NCBI GenBank assembly: GCA_023415835.1
Contig: JAEZJK010000122.1
Coordinates: forward strand, 33,886-97,885
Direction of reading: 5' to 3'
Length of the DNA stretch: 64,000 nt
From: Bacillota bacterium
Lineage (GTDB): Bacteria > Bacillota > UBA4882 > UBA8346
Of the stretch, positions 51,932 through 60,326 are shown piece by piece. The notes under the pieces were generated by a model. It saw nothing but the letters and a program-made list of their open reading frames with translations. It had not been told where the DNA came from and made no database searches. Position 1 is the first letter of the stretch; the number at the start of each line of letters is the position of its first letter. The position numbers were made by a program, and so were the translations under genes.

Positions 51932-54859
51932 ATGAAAGAACATTTTATAAAGCTTAATTTATTTATTTCGATAATTTTTTTGATTCTCCTGCTTATGCCA
52001 AAGGGAATACCGGTTTATGCCGGGGAAACAGTATTAAATTCCTCCCTTTCAGTTACTGTGCCTGACCAGCAAACTGGAAATCCGGGTGATTTTTTAATTT
52101 ATGTTTTATCTTTCCAAAACCGTAATAATTCTCCTTTAGATTTGCAAGTCGAATATTTAACAGGATCCGATTGGGACCTTATCGGGGATACCACGGTCAC
52201 TATCCCAGCCAATACTAAAAACTTTTACTTTCCGGTTACGGTGGTTATTCCTCATAACGCTCAAGCTAATTTAGTTAAAAAAATCGATGTCAGGTTTAAA
52301 ATATCCGGCCACGCTTTTACCTTACCGATAGTTAGTATCCCGGTTTTAGTCAATTCGGTATCTTCAATTCATTTTTCCGAACCCCAACCCCAAAACGGGC
52401 TTTACGGCTCAACCGTAAACTACAACGTTACTGTTACTAATAATGGTAATACTTTAGAGCATTTCTCGGTAAAAGGGTCATCCGAGAATGATTGGCAATT
52501 GGAAGTCGAACCCAATGTCTTCCAATTGAATTCGGGGGAATCCCAAACAATTTCAATCAAACATCAAATCCCCGGTTATTCGGAAACCGATTATGACCAA
52601 GTCAAGCTCCAATTTTCATGGAGTAACCAACAAAAAATTGTCCTCCTGACTACCAGCATTACCGATAATTTTGCTAAAATGGCTGACCGTTATTATATCT
52701 GGCAAGGCCAAGCTTCAATTTCTCATCCTAATTTAACCGAGCCCAGTATTGCCGAACCCAACCTTTCCTTCTCAATAAGCGGGAAATGGAAGCCGGATCA
52801 TTCCAGCCAATTATATTTTTCGGATTTGTTGAATGATGCCAACCGTCGTTATTATACCCATTATAAAACCGATTCCTGGGATGTTAAGGCAGGGGATTTC
52901 TCCCTCGGCTGGGACGGACTGATAACGCCCAAAAGTTCCCTTGGTAACTTAAGGGTTGCCCGTAAAGACGGAGAACATTCCTATGGAGTCTATGCCTGGG
53001 AACCAACGGAAGGCGACGGGAACCGGCCATTCGGTTTGGAAGCTTTCCTGAATCAGAATTCCAGAATCAGCTTGCTGAACGAATCAGTCAACGATTCAAG
53101 CCAAACTGTTTTGGAATGGGATTACCGAACCAATTTAAATTCCGGGTTAAGATGGTCAAACTCGCTTGCTTATAATGCTTCCGACTCAAACAGTTATGCT
53201 TTAGGATTTGGAGTCGACCGTTTCAAAGGGGACTGGTATTTCACCTCCAATCTACAAGCTTTTAAAGAAATCTCCGGTTACCTGGATAAAAAAAGGGTTC
53301 AGCTTACCTTATATCAACCTTTTTCTGATCAATCGATGACAATCTATAACCAATTTATTTATGAAGCTAGGAATGTTGAAGATTCTGAACCTAACCAATC
53401 ATTGGCCAACATAAATTACGACGATTATAGCCTTGAAACCATATTTAACTGGCCTTTTGGGTTGAATCTGCGTTTTTCTTATCAATACCAATTAGCCAAC
53501 GGCTCGTTTTCGAAAGATAATACCTCCCTCTTTTTCGAAGATGCATTTGAAACCGGCCGTTATCAACACGAATGGTGGCTTAGCCATTCCATCGACAATT
53601 CCACCGATAGCGCCGAGTCCTATTATACTAAATTCAATTGGGAAACCGAATATGCGTTGAGTAAAAATGAAGATTTGCTCTTTAACCCCCAACTTATTTC
53701 CAACTCTTCCACCTCAAAAAATGAATCGAAACTTGGATTTGGTTTTCAACAACAACTCAATCATAACAGCTTGGAATGGAATTCTTTATTATACCGTTAT
53801 TTTACATCCAAACCCAAACATAGCCTAGAATGCACCCTTGACTGGCGTGTCTTTCAATACCAACTCTCATTGCAATATATCGGGATTTGGGACTCCTCCG
53901 ATTACCATACCGATACTTTTAGCCTATCCTTACGTAATAAATTCTCCATCCCTGTTAAAAAGCCGTTAGGGGTTGTTGAGGGAATTGCTTTTCTCGATCG
54001 GAACCATAATAGCATTTTTGATGAAGATGAACCTCTGCTCCGAAAAATGATTATGATTCTTGACGGAGCCACTACCTTTGAAACGGATGAAAACGGCTGT
54101 TATGCCCTCTATGGTTTAACCCCTGGCGAGCACCAGATTAGCCTTGACCCGCTTTATGAAGTTATTTACTTACCTAAAACACCGGCAATTACATTCTCAG
54201 TAAAACAATACCAAACTGTCAGATTGGAATTGCCTTTTATCCGTTCCCAAAACATCACCGGAATAATTTTCTTCGACCAAAATATGAACGGTTATCAAGA
54301 CTTGAACGAACCTAACCTGACCGGAATCCCGATTAGTTTGAAAAATATTCCCCAAAACGAAGAAACCGTTACCTACTCTAACCGTGACGGCCAATTTATC
54401 TTTTATCAACTTGCCCCCGGTTCATATCAGTTTAGCTTTGATAATAATTTGCTTCCCGATAACATGCAATCACCCCAGCAAGGAATTTCAATCATTATTG
54501 ATCCAAGCCAACCTGAGGAAGCTTCCCCTTTCAAAATCGGGTTAATCCCATTTGATCGTCCCATCAATATTGTTAAAGATGAAGCTAAACTATTACTTTT
54601 ACTAAACCGGGAACTGATAAAACCCGGTGACTCCCTTGAATTTACCATCGAGTCCAGTATAACCTTGAAAAGCCTTGAGCTTCAGTTACCTGCCGGCGAA
54701 AAGGTGAAGTTGAAACCTTCTTCAAATAATGTATGGAATTATCAATGGCAAGCCCCACTAAACATTCAGCCGGGCCAAGTTAAAATTATTTGCAAGGGAA
54801 TTGATGCCGAAGATAAAATTTATCAAGAGGAAGCGATTCTAGTTATAATTTCCAGATAA
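51932..54859 (+). CDS. usher-like surface protein: Ig-like domains, beta-barrel-like region, prealbumin-like repeats
   Basis: The 975-residue protein has a signal peptide (1-30), two NEW3-like Ig domains (33-245), then about 430 residues (250-675) of alternating amphipathic strands rich in W, Y, F and N, for example SQLYFSDLL, WDVKAGDFSLGWDG and SLAYNASDSNSYALGFGV. Two prealbumin/SdrD-B-like domains follow (680-770: VEGIAFLDRNHNSIFDEDEP; 773-875: ITGIIFFDQNMNGYQDLNEP), then an Ig-like end. Barrel strands plus such plugs resemble outer-membrane fimbrial ushers, though the domain order differs from CsuD/FimD. A barrel would require an outer membrane, otherwise it is a long surface adhesin. The ATG has a weak AAGG close upstream. 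Confidence 0.7.
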   Translation: MKEHFIKLNLFISIIFLILLLMPKGIPVYAGETVLNSSLSVTVPDQQTGNPGDFLIYVLSFQNRNNSPLDLQVEYLTGSDWDLIGDTTVTIPANTKNFYFPVTVVIPHNAQANLVKKIDVRFKISGHAFTLPIVSIPVLVNSVSSIHFSEPQPQNGLYGSTVNYNVTVTNNGNTLEHFSVKGSSENDWQLEVEPNVFQLNSGESQTISIKHQIPGYSETDYDQVKLQFSWSNQQKIVLLTTSITDNFAKMADRYYIWQGQASISHPNLTEPSIAEPNLSFSISGKWKPDHSSQLYFSDLLNDANRRYYTHYKTDSWDVKAGDFSLGWDGLITPKSSLGNLRVARKDGEHSYGVYAWEPTEGDGNRPFGLEAFLNQNSRISLLNESVNDSSQTVLEWDYRTNLNSGLRWSNSLAYNASDSNSYALGFGVDRFKGDWYFTSNLQAFKEISGYLDKKRVQLTLYQPFSDQSMTIYNQFIYEARNVEDSEPNQSLANINYDDYSLETIFNWPFGLNLRFSYQYQLANGSFSKDNTSLFFEDAFETGRYQHEWWLSHSIDNSTDSAESYYTKFNWETEYALSKNEDLLFNPQLISNSSTSKNESKLGFGFQQQLNHNSLEWNSLLYRYFTSKPKHSLECTLDWRVFQYQLSLQYIGIWDSSDYHTDTFSLSLRNKFSIPVKKPLGVVEGIAFLDRNHNSIFDEDEPLLRKMIMILDGATTFETDENGCYALYGLTPGEHQISLDPLYEVIYLPKTPAITFSVKQYQTVRLELPFIRSQNITGIIFFDQNMNGYQDLNEPNLTGIPISLKNIPQNEETVTYSNRDGQFIFYQLAPGSYQFSFDNNLLPDNMQSPQQGISIIIDPSQPEEASPFKIGLIPFDRPINIVKDEAKLLLLLNRELIKPGDSLEFTIESSITLKSLELQLPAGEKVKLKPSSNNVWNYQWQAPLNIQPGQVKIICKGIDAEDKIYQEEAILVIISR

Positions 54860-54862
54860 ACA

Positions 54863-54892
54863 AAATACCCTCTACGAGGTTAGAGGGTATTT
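54863..54892. terminator. bidirectional terminator
   Basis: AAATACCCTCT (54863-54873) pairs with AGAGGGTATTT (54882-54892) around eight bases. A/T tracts flank both sides. It lies between the convergent usher-like gene and the riboswitch-controlled small gene. Confidence 0.8.
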
Positions 54893-54915
54893 AATAAGGA
54901 GGAAGGCTGTGTCCT

Positions 54916-55338
54916 TTATTCGTTAAACAATAACTGGTAACCAAGGCTTATTGTTTTGTTTGAAATTCCATTTACTTTAAAATAGAAACGGTAACTTTGC
55001 CAATCTGACCTAGACCCTGTTAAAATCATTGTCCCTCCGGCCTCGGGCTCAAAACCGTGCCAAACCCGATTGTCTGTTGACCATTCCATCCCGGTGTAAT
55101 TTTCAAATGGGATCGCCACAAAACGCCATTTACGATCGGAATTGCTTAAAATAACCACGTCGACCGCTTGTACCAGGCCGTCGCCATTAACGACCACCGC
55201 TTTGTTCTCCACACGGTACCTACAGATTTCCGCAATCCTGATCGCCACATCATGTGATGATCTAGCCGAGGCAACGGCGTTATAGCCCAATAAAATAGCT
55301 AACACAAATATCAAACAAATTTTCTCTTTAAAAAACAT
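54916..55338 (-). CDS. small secreted protein under a class I c-di-GMP riboswitch
   Basis: Signal peptide (ICLIFVLAILLGYNAVASA) and about 115 mature residues with beta-rich character: VVVNGDGLVQAVDVVILSNSDRKW-like strands, then MEWSTDNRVWHGF and WQSYRFYFKVNG. The W-S-T-D segment echoes W-S-K-D in the 176-residue protein of this locus. I place the start at the ATG at 55338, 140 residues. It has its own promoter and riboswitch, so it is expressed apart from the pilin operon. A tip adhesin or minor subunit is plausible. Confidence 0.75.
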   Translation of the reverse strand: MFFKEKICLIFVLAILLGYNAVASARSSHDVAIRIAEICRYRVENKAVVVNGDGLVQAVDVVILSNSDRKWRFVAIPFENYTGMEWSTDNRVWHGFEPEAGGTMILTGSRSDWQSYRFYFKVNGISNKTISLGYQLLFNE

Positions 55339-55390
55339 ACCCCTCACACACCTTTGCGCGGGGGCTGCCAAAAATAAAAACAACCTATTT

Positions 55391-55472
55391 TCGGCGGCCC
55401 GGCCATCATAGCTTTCGCTTTAGATCCGTGACTTTGCGTCTCCGGTTTTCACCGGATTTGCCATTATCGAAT
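55391..55472 (-). promoter_or_regulatory. cyclic di-GMP-I (GEMM) riboswitch aptamer
   Basis: The minus strand reads GATAATGGCAAATCCGG, then a GAAA-capped hairpin, GAGACGCAAAGTCAC, GGATCTAA, AGCGAAAGCTATGATGG and CCGGGCCGCCGA. GGCAAA, the GNRA loop hairpin, GACGCAAAG, the GAAA receptor hairpin and the TATGATGGCCGGG 3' segment occur in the order and spacing of class I c-di-GMP aptamers. Downstream, GGCAGCCC can pair with the aptamer's 3' strand, and CCCC can pair with GGGG next to the start codon, which suggests control of translation of the 140-residue protein. Confidence 0.92.
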
Positions 55473-55494
55473 AAAGTTGTAACTTTTCAAGGAT

Positions 55495-55523
55495 ATTATA
55501 ACATTTAGTATAACATTTGACAA
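55495..55523 (-). promoter_or_regulatory. sigma-A promoter of the class I riboswitch
   Basis: On the minus strand TTGTCA (55523-55518) and TATAAT (55500-55495) are 17 bases apart, just upstream of the aptamer. Confidence 0.8.
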
Positions 55524-55533
55524 TAAGTATTAC

Positions 55534-56334
55534 TCATTTTATTTCCAGGGTCGATTGAACCGCATTTAAGTTACGTTCCCCAAAATCAGCAATTGCCAAA
55601 CCGATATAAAATCCGGGTTTCAGGTTTATCTTATGATCCGTCAGGCTAAATTCCCGGGTATAATCCGGCAAGATGTAGCCTTCACGAAATGGTATTGACG
55701 TAACTGCTTTGCCCTGGCTATCTTTCAGTTCCAACCGGCCTTTGAACCGTAACATGGAAGCTCCGCTATTTTTAATCCTCAAAGAAGCTTCCAACTTACT
55801 CTGTTCCTGATCCCAATCTAACTTAAGCCGTTCAATCTTACCGGTGCCTAGAGGCGACCCGTTAATATCGATCCTGATAATATAAGCGACCCTACCGGCC
55901 ATCATCACTTGAAACTGGCCTGGAGGGCTACTAGCAGTCGGGTTGGTTTCAACCATCAAAGCCGCCCAATAACTTCCCCAGGCGTCATTAGGGACTTTAA
56001 TGGTATATTCGATCTTTTGGCCGCGTTTTGGCGGGAGGTTGAAAGTCCGTGGAAAAAAAGAAACCCATGAGGCAGCGGAACGCTTAATAGTCCCCATGGG
56101 AAGAAATTGATAGTTTCCTATAGTCGACAACGACCAATCCATCGGATAAACCTTGACTTGTATCGCCTCATTTTCGGATCCGAATACATAAAGCTCCCCT
56201 TTGTATTGCTCCCCTCTATTTATTTTAATATTGATATCGGGAGGGCTAATACCAAGGTCTAAAGCTAAAACAGGCGCTAGTAACGTAATACAAAACAATA
56301 ATATACATCCACGGAAAGCTTTATTAGCTGTCAA
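55534..56334 (-). CDS. periplasmic pilus-chaperone-like protein
   Basis: Signal peptide (CILLFCITLLAPVLA) then two beta-sandwich-like halves. Residues 26-150 have the order of PapD-type or DUF916 N-domains: LGISPPDINIKINRG, then FNLPPKRGQKIEYTIKVPND, YWAALMVETNP and GRVAYIIRIDI, where the PP..I.Y...VP...YWA pattern resembles the chaperone's strand F1-G1 region. It would cap and deliver subunits such as the pilin encoded just upstream. The start is TTG after AAAGGGA. It is 53 bases after the pilin gene, same operon. Confidence 0.72.
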   Translation of the reverse strand: MTANKAFRGCILLFCITLLAPVLALDLGISPPDINIKINRGEQYKGELYVFGSENEAIQVKVYPMDWSLSTIGNYQFLPMGTIKRSAASWVSFFPRTFNLPPKRGQKIEYTIKVPNDAWGSYWAALMVETNPTASSPPGQFQVMMAGRVAYIIRIDINGSPLGTGKIERLKLDWDQEQSKLEASLRIKNSGASMLRFKGRLELKDSQGKAVTSIPFREGYILPDYTREFSLTDHKINLKPGFYIGLAIADFGERNLNAVQSTLEIK

Positions 56335-56387
56335 ATTACTTGTCCCTTTTCTTCATAATTAATGTCAATTCCACTTTCGTGCGGCTA

Positions 56388-56867
56388 TTAGGAATTAACA
56401 GCCGCCGTATATGTAATGATAGTACTATAATTCCCGGCCGCTTCTGTCTCAGGCAATTCTTCCAACCTAAACAATACTGAATAATTATTATTTTGGATGC
56501 CTGAGAAATTAGCCAACTCAACCTGGGTAGTTGCTAACGGTAAATAAGAAGTACCGGCTGTATTCACTTTAGCCTTGAGTTTACTTACCGGAAAAGTATT
56601 AGAAAAATCGTTGGAAGCCGAAGCATAAACTTTACAACCGCTTTTCGTGTTGGTCCGGACGGTAATTTGAACATCGCTATTCAAGTCTTTATTGGCGTAA
56701 CCATCGACAAAATCATTCTCATAAATCGTAACGGAAGCCGAACCGGTTACCGAGACCCGGGCAAAAGAGTTGATAGTTACGGTTACGGTATGAGAATTCG
56801 CCGCTAGCCCGAGGCTACTGATACCGAGAATCAAAATAAGGGACATACCCCAAATTAATTTTTTCAT
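56388..56867 (-). CDS. pilin-like secreted subunit
   Basis: Signal peptide (LIWGMSLILILGISSLGLAA) then about 135 residues with strand-rich sequence: HTVTVTINSFARVSVTGSAS, VQITVRTNTKSGCKVYAS and a C-terminal GNYSTIITYTAAVNS. This layout resembles spore-coat-U/DUF4402 or WxL-type fimbrial subunits whose last strand is exchanged in the fibre. The start is the ATG at 56867 with AAGGAGG upstream, 159 residues. It is the first gene behind the class II c-di-GMP riboswitch. Confidence 0.75.
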   Translation of the reverse strand: MKKLIWGMSLILILGISSLGLAANSHTVTVTINSFARVSVTGSASVTIYENDFVDGYANKDLNSDVQITVRTNTKSGCKVYASASNDFSNTFPVSKLKAKVNTAGTSYLPLATTQVELANFSGIQNNNYSVLFRLEELPETEAAGNYSTIITYTAAVNS

Positions 56868-56907
56868 TACTAAAATCCTCCTTAAAACTATTTCCATATT
56901 TTTAGAT

Positions 56908-56944
56908 ATAAAAAAGAAACCTGCTTAAAAACTATGCCGGTTTC
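56908..56944 (-). terminator. riboswitch-controlled terminator upstream of the pilin gene
   Basis: On the minus strand GAAACCGGC (56944-56936) pairs with GCAGGTTTC (56924-56916) with one mismatch, followed by six T. The upstream arm uses the 3' strand of the class II aptamer, so the two folds exclude each other. Confidence 0.85.
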
Positions 56945-57010
56945 ACTACTAACTCCATTAGGCTCAAGTGACCAAATACAAACCCAACTTCATTGTCTCA
57001 TTATTCGATT
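56932..57010 (-). promoter_or_regulatory. cyclic di-GMP-II riboswitch aptamer
   Basis: The minus strand reads ACAATGAAG, TTGGGTTTGTATTTGG, TCACTTGAGCC, TAATGG and AGTTAGTAGTGAAACCGG. The CACTTGA, GAGTTAGTAGTG and AAACCG blocks, the GGGTTT pseudoknot partner and their spacing match class II aptamers of Clostridia. The pseudoknot AAACC also serves as 5' arm of the terminator, so ligand binding should free transcription into the pilin/chaperone operon (ON switch). Class II ON switches controlling pili are known from Clostridioides difficile. Confidence 0.93.
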
Positions 57011-57022
57011 GTGGATATCCTT

Positions 57023-57051
57023 ATTTTATTTTAACTTAGAATAAATGTCAA
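57023..57051 (-). promoter_or_regulatory. sigma-A promoter of the pilin operon
   Basis: On the minus strand TTGACA (57051-57046) and TAAAAT (57028-57023) are separated by 17 bases. The predicted start lies near 57016, directly before the class II aptamer. Confidence 0.85.
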
Positions 57052-57077
57052 GGCGGTTATGAGATTTAAAGCAATAT

Positions 57078-58097
57078 TTACAAACTAATTACCCAGGCTG
57101 CCGGCCGAATGCTCCGGAAAGTGAAGAAAGCTAGCTTTTTACCATCGGGGCTCCAACTCAACGACCCACCGACTAGGCCTACTTTATTAGTTACAAATAA
57201 AATCTCGCCTGAGGGCAAATTTTTTATGAATAAACTGCCCCGATCGAACTTCCCATTCCCTTCTTTCACCGGAACCCGATTGGATACAAAAGCTAATTTT
57301 GTGCCATCCGGCGAAAGGGCTGGGGTTCGATTATCGTATTCGTCAACGACTACCGGTTCGCTAGCTTCGCTAATCGGGTTAAAAGACCAGATTTCACCTT
57401 TACCGAAATCCATTACCTGATAAACTTCGCCGGAAACTATTACCTCTCTCGGAGACGGGCGAAGTTTGGTATAATATATTTTCCCATCCCTGCCCCACCA
57501 CGGCGAATGGATCAATTCCCCGGCTTCACCAACGACTATCTTTGTTTTTCCGTCGTCAAAATTGACGGTAAGAAGTTGCGAGTGGTAAGGCCCTTGGCCG
57601 CGGCTAAAAGCCAACTGAGTCCCATCCGGAGACCAAAACGGCTCCCTGTCCTCCGGGCCTTGGGTCAATTGCCGGCCGGCTCCGCTGGAGATCTCTTTCA
57701 CCCAGATCGCGGAATTGGTCGAATTCAATTTACCGAAGTTACGCCTGGTGAGTACAATCTTAGTCCCATCCGGAGACCAACGCGGCGAATAATCCATTAA
57801 TTCATCGGTATCGGTTAATTGAATCGGATTTTTGGCGGGATTCAAATCCCAAAACCAGATCTTCATTTTGGTGGCGTCTTTACCTTGCTGCTTGCCGGCA
57901 AAAACCAAGCCCTTTCCGTCGGGGGCCCAATCACATGCCCAAACATCAAAACTCTCCGGTAAAAGCCTGGTTTCGGTCCCGGCTAAATTCGGGGCAAACG
58001 ATGGAACCGGAACAATTGTAACCGGTGCATTCGCTAAAACGAATTCCTGTATCAAGGCTGAGATAAACAGCAGTCCTACGATAACGAATCTTTTCAT
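57078..58097 (-). CDS. secreted TolB-like beta-propeller protein
   Basis: A signal peptide (FVIVGLLFISALIQEFVLA) precedes PD40/WD-like repeats typical of TolB: WAPDGKGLVFAGKQ, WSPDGTKIVLTRRN, WSPDGTQLAFSRG, LSPDGTKLAFVSNR and WSPDGKKLAFFT, at roughly 45-residue spacing. It should be an extracytoplasmic propeller scaffold. The start is the ATG at 58097 with GAGGTC upstream (339 residues). It lies between murB and the pilus locus and ends just before the pilin promoter; a functional link is only suggested by position. Confidence 0.88.
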   Translation of the reverse strand: MKRFVIVGLLFISALIQEFVLANAPVTIVPVPSFAPNLAGTETRLLPESFDVWACDWAPDGKGLVFAGKQQGKDATKMKIWFWDLNPAKNPIQLTDTDELMDYSPRWSPDGTKIVLTRRNFGKLNSTNSAIWVKEISSGAGRQLTQGPEDREPFWSPDGTQLAFSRGQGPYHSQLLTVNFDDGKTKIVVGEAGELIHSPWWGRDGKIYYTKLRPSPREVIVSGEVYQVMDFGKGEIWSFNPISEASEPVVVDEYDNRTPALSPDGTKLAFVSNRVPVKEGNGKFDRGSLFIKNLPSGEILFVTNKVGLVGGSLSWSPDGKKLAFFTFRSIRPAAWVISL

Positions 58098-58183
58098 CTT
58101 GACCTCTATCCATATGTATCTGCAGTTCACTTCGACATTTTAAGAACATTTCCTTGTCTTTATCAACGAAGAATCTTTGGAAA

Positions 58184-59095
58184 CTATTCTTCGCCAACTA
58201 CTTTAATCTCCGGAATTAGATCCACTCCATTCCTTTCTTTAATAACTTTCTGAACATGGGAGATTAAGGCGAGCACATCCCGGGCGGTAGCCCCTCCAAT
58301 ATTGACAATAAACCCGGCATGCTTCGGCGAGACTTGGGCACCACCGATTTTGTACCCTTTTAATCCGGCTGCTTCAATTAACGGTCCGACATAATATCCC
58401 TCCGGACGGCGAAACACACTCCCGGCGCTGGGCATCTCCAATGGTTGTTTACTTTCACGCAAGCATGTTAATTCAGCTACCTTGGCGCGGGTCAGATCCG
58501 CCGCTTCCCGTTCAAGGGAAAACTCAGCCCTAGTAATAACGGAATTGGTTTCGGCTTGAAAACGGCTGAAACGATAACCTAAGTTCAAATCGTTTTTGTC
58601 GAACCAGCCCGCCCCTTTTCCGGCCGAGACAGTCTGTACCTTATCGACTATTTGTGATATTTCACCCTGATAAGCTCCGGCATTCATATAGACGGCCCCA
58701 CCCACAGACCCCGGAATACCGCAAGCAAATTCCAATCCCGATAAACCTTGTTCAGCTACTTCCTTTGCCAATTTCGACAATGATACAGCCGCACCCGCGC
58801 TAACCGTCACCCCGTTAATTGCCCAGGTGGCGAATTCTCCACCCAGTTTGATTCCTACCCCCCTGATCCCCCCGTCCCTGACTAGCAGGTTAGATCCGGA
58901 ACCGATGAGCAACCACGGTATATTAAAAGCCAAGCAAAAATTTAATACCCGCTCCAATTCTTCCGTATTGTCCGGTTCTACCAAGAGATCAATCGGGCCT
59001 CCGATTTTAAAAGTTGTCAACTCGGCCATCGGTTTATTCATGCTTAGCCTTATCCCGGCCAACTCACTCTGAGCCTTTTCTTGCCAATGAAACAT
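58184..59095 (-). CDS. murB: UDP-N-acetylenolpyruvoylglucosamine reductase
   Basis: FAD-dependent enzyme of murein precursor synthesis. At 303 residues it is the short type II MurB. Motifs include TTFKIGGPIDLLVEP, LLIGSGSNLLVRD, GLEFACGIPGSVGGAVYMNAGAY and the C-terminal PSAGSVFRRPEGYYVGPLIEAAGLKG, which supplies catalytic residues. GGAGG precedes the ATG. The gene is not in a mur cluster here. Confidence 0.97.
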   Translation of the reverse strand: MFHWQEKAQSELAGIRLSMNKPMAELTTFKIGGPIDLLVEPDNTEELERVLNFCLAFNIPWLLIGSGSNLLVRDGGIRGVGIKLGGEFATWAINGVTVSAGAAVSLSKLAKEVAEQGLSGLEFACGIPGSVGGAVYMNAGAYQGEISQIVDKVQTVSAGKGAGWFDKNDLNLGYRFSRFQAETNSVITRAEFSLEREAADLTRAKVAELTCLRESKQPLEMPSAGSVFRRPEGYYVGPLIEAAGLKGYKIGGAQVSPKHAGFIVNIGGATARDVLALISHVQKVIKERNGVDLIPEIKVVGEE

Positions 59096-59250
59096 TAATC
59101 TGCCTCCAACTTTCCTTGTCTTAAGTATTTTATCTTTTATTTTCGAAATAGATTCGGATATAACTCGACAAATAGGATACTATATTCTTATCTATTATAC
59201 TATATATGCCTCTTATATCTGTCTTTTAATTTTTAGTAACAAGGTGACCT

Positions 59251-60273
59251 ATGCAAGAATTTCAACCGACGCGGGCTTTTTTTGAAGAAAACGCCCTTGA
59301 TTACCCTTTGGGGAAAAAAATCTATAACAAAATGAACGAAGACGGAATCCCGGTGCGCATTATCGGTTCCCACAACCGGGTAACCGGAATTCCGGGAGCC
59401 ACTCCCCAACAAAGTTACCTAGAGAGTAAAAGGACCCTTGTTGTTGGTGTTAAAAAAGACCTTCACCTCGACACCTGTAGGCCATCGGCTGACTTTGAGT
59501 TTTCCATGGGCACCAGCTGCCCGGGAGGATGCCAGTATTGTTATCTCCAAACCCATCTCGGCCGGAAACCTTATGTCCGGGTCTATGTTAACCTTGAAGA
59601 CATTTTTCAAAGGATCTGGGAGATCACCGCTGATAATTCCCCCAAAATTACCACTTTTGAAGCGGCCAGCACCTCGGATCCCCTAGCGGTTGAGCACATT
59701 ACCGGATCCCTAAGCAAAGCCATTGAATTTTTTGGAGGTTTGGAGCGTGCCCGTCTACGGGTCGTAACCAAGTTCGCCTCGGTCGATCCCTTACTAAAAC
59801 TGAAACATAACCGCCACACCAAGTTTCGGTTCAGTTTAAACACCAGGCCGGTTATTCAAAAATTTGAACATAATACCGCTGATTTTGCCGAACGGATTAA
59901 TGCCGCCAAACAAATCGCCCTTGCCGGATACCCACTCGGGTTCATTATCGCTCCATTATTTGTTTACCAAAATTATGAAACCGATTATTCCGAGCTTTTT
60001 AAAGAATTGGCCAAGGCCTTGCAACCTCCGCCTACCGATTTAAGCTTTGAATTGATTACCCATCGGTTTACCAAAAGCGCCAAAAAAGTTATATTGGAGC
60101 GTTTTCCCAATTCAAAATTGGATTTGGATGAAGCCTCCCGCCGTAAAAAATATGGCAAATACGGATTGGTTAAATATATTTATCCCGAAAGCGAATATCA
60201 AAATTTAAAAGAAGTTATTTTAAAATTGTTGGAACGCTTTTTTCCAACAGCCTTGGTTGAATATTTCACTTGA
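59251..60273 (+). CDS. splB: spore photoproduct lyase
   Basis: Radical-SAM enzyme that reverses the thymine spore photoproduct during germination. The cluster motif is C-P-G-G-C-Q-Y-C in GTSCPGGCQYCYLQTHLG. Further family blocks are ITTFEAASTSDPLAVEHITGS-like, FRFSLNTRP and GYPLGFIIAPLF. The length is 340 residues as expected. AAGGTGACC precedes the ATG. It strongly supports that the organism forms endospores. Confidence 0.95.
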   Translation: MQEFQPTRAFFEENALDYPLGKKIYNKMNEDGIPVRIIGSHNRVTGIPGATPQQSYLESKRTLVVGVKKDLHLDTCRPSADFEFSMGTSCPGGCQYCYLQTHLGRKPYVRVYVNLEDIFQRIWEITADNSPKITTFEAASTSDPLAVEHITGSLSKAIEFFGGLERARLRVVTKFASVDPLLKLKHNRHTKFRFSLNTRPVIQKFEHNTADFAERINAAKQIALAGYPLGFIIAPLFVYQNYETDYSELFKELAKALQPPPTDLSFELITHRFTKSAKKVILERFPNSKLDLDEASRRKKYGKYGLVKYIYPESEYQNLKEVILKLLERFFPTALVEYFT

Positions 60274-60296
60274 AATATCTGATAAAAGATAAAGAA

Positions 60297-60320
60297 AAAA
60301 CCCGTCATCTCCATGACGGG
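60297..60320 (-). terminator. terminator of veg
   Basis: CCCGTCAT (60301-60308) pairs with ATGACGGG (60313-60320) around CTCC, followed by T-run on the minus strand. It may also slow read-through from splB. Confidence 0.85.
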
Positions 60321-60326
60321 CCAATT

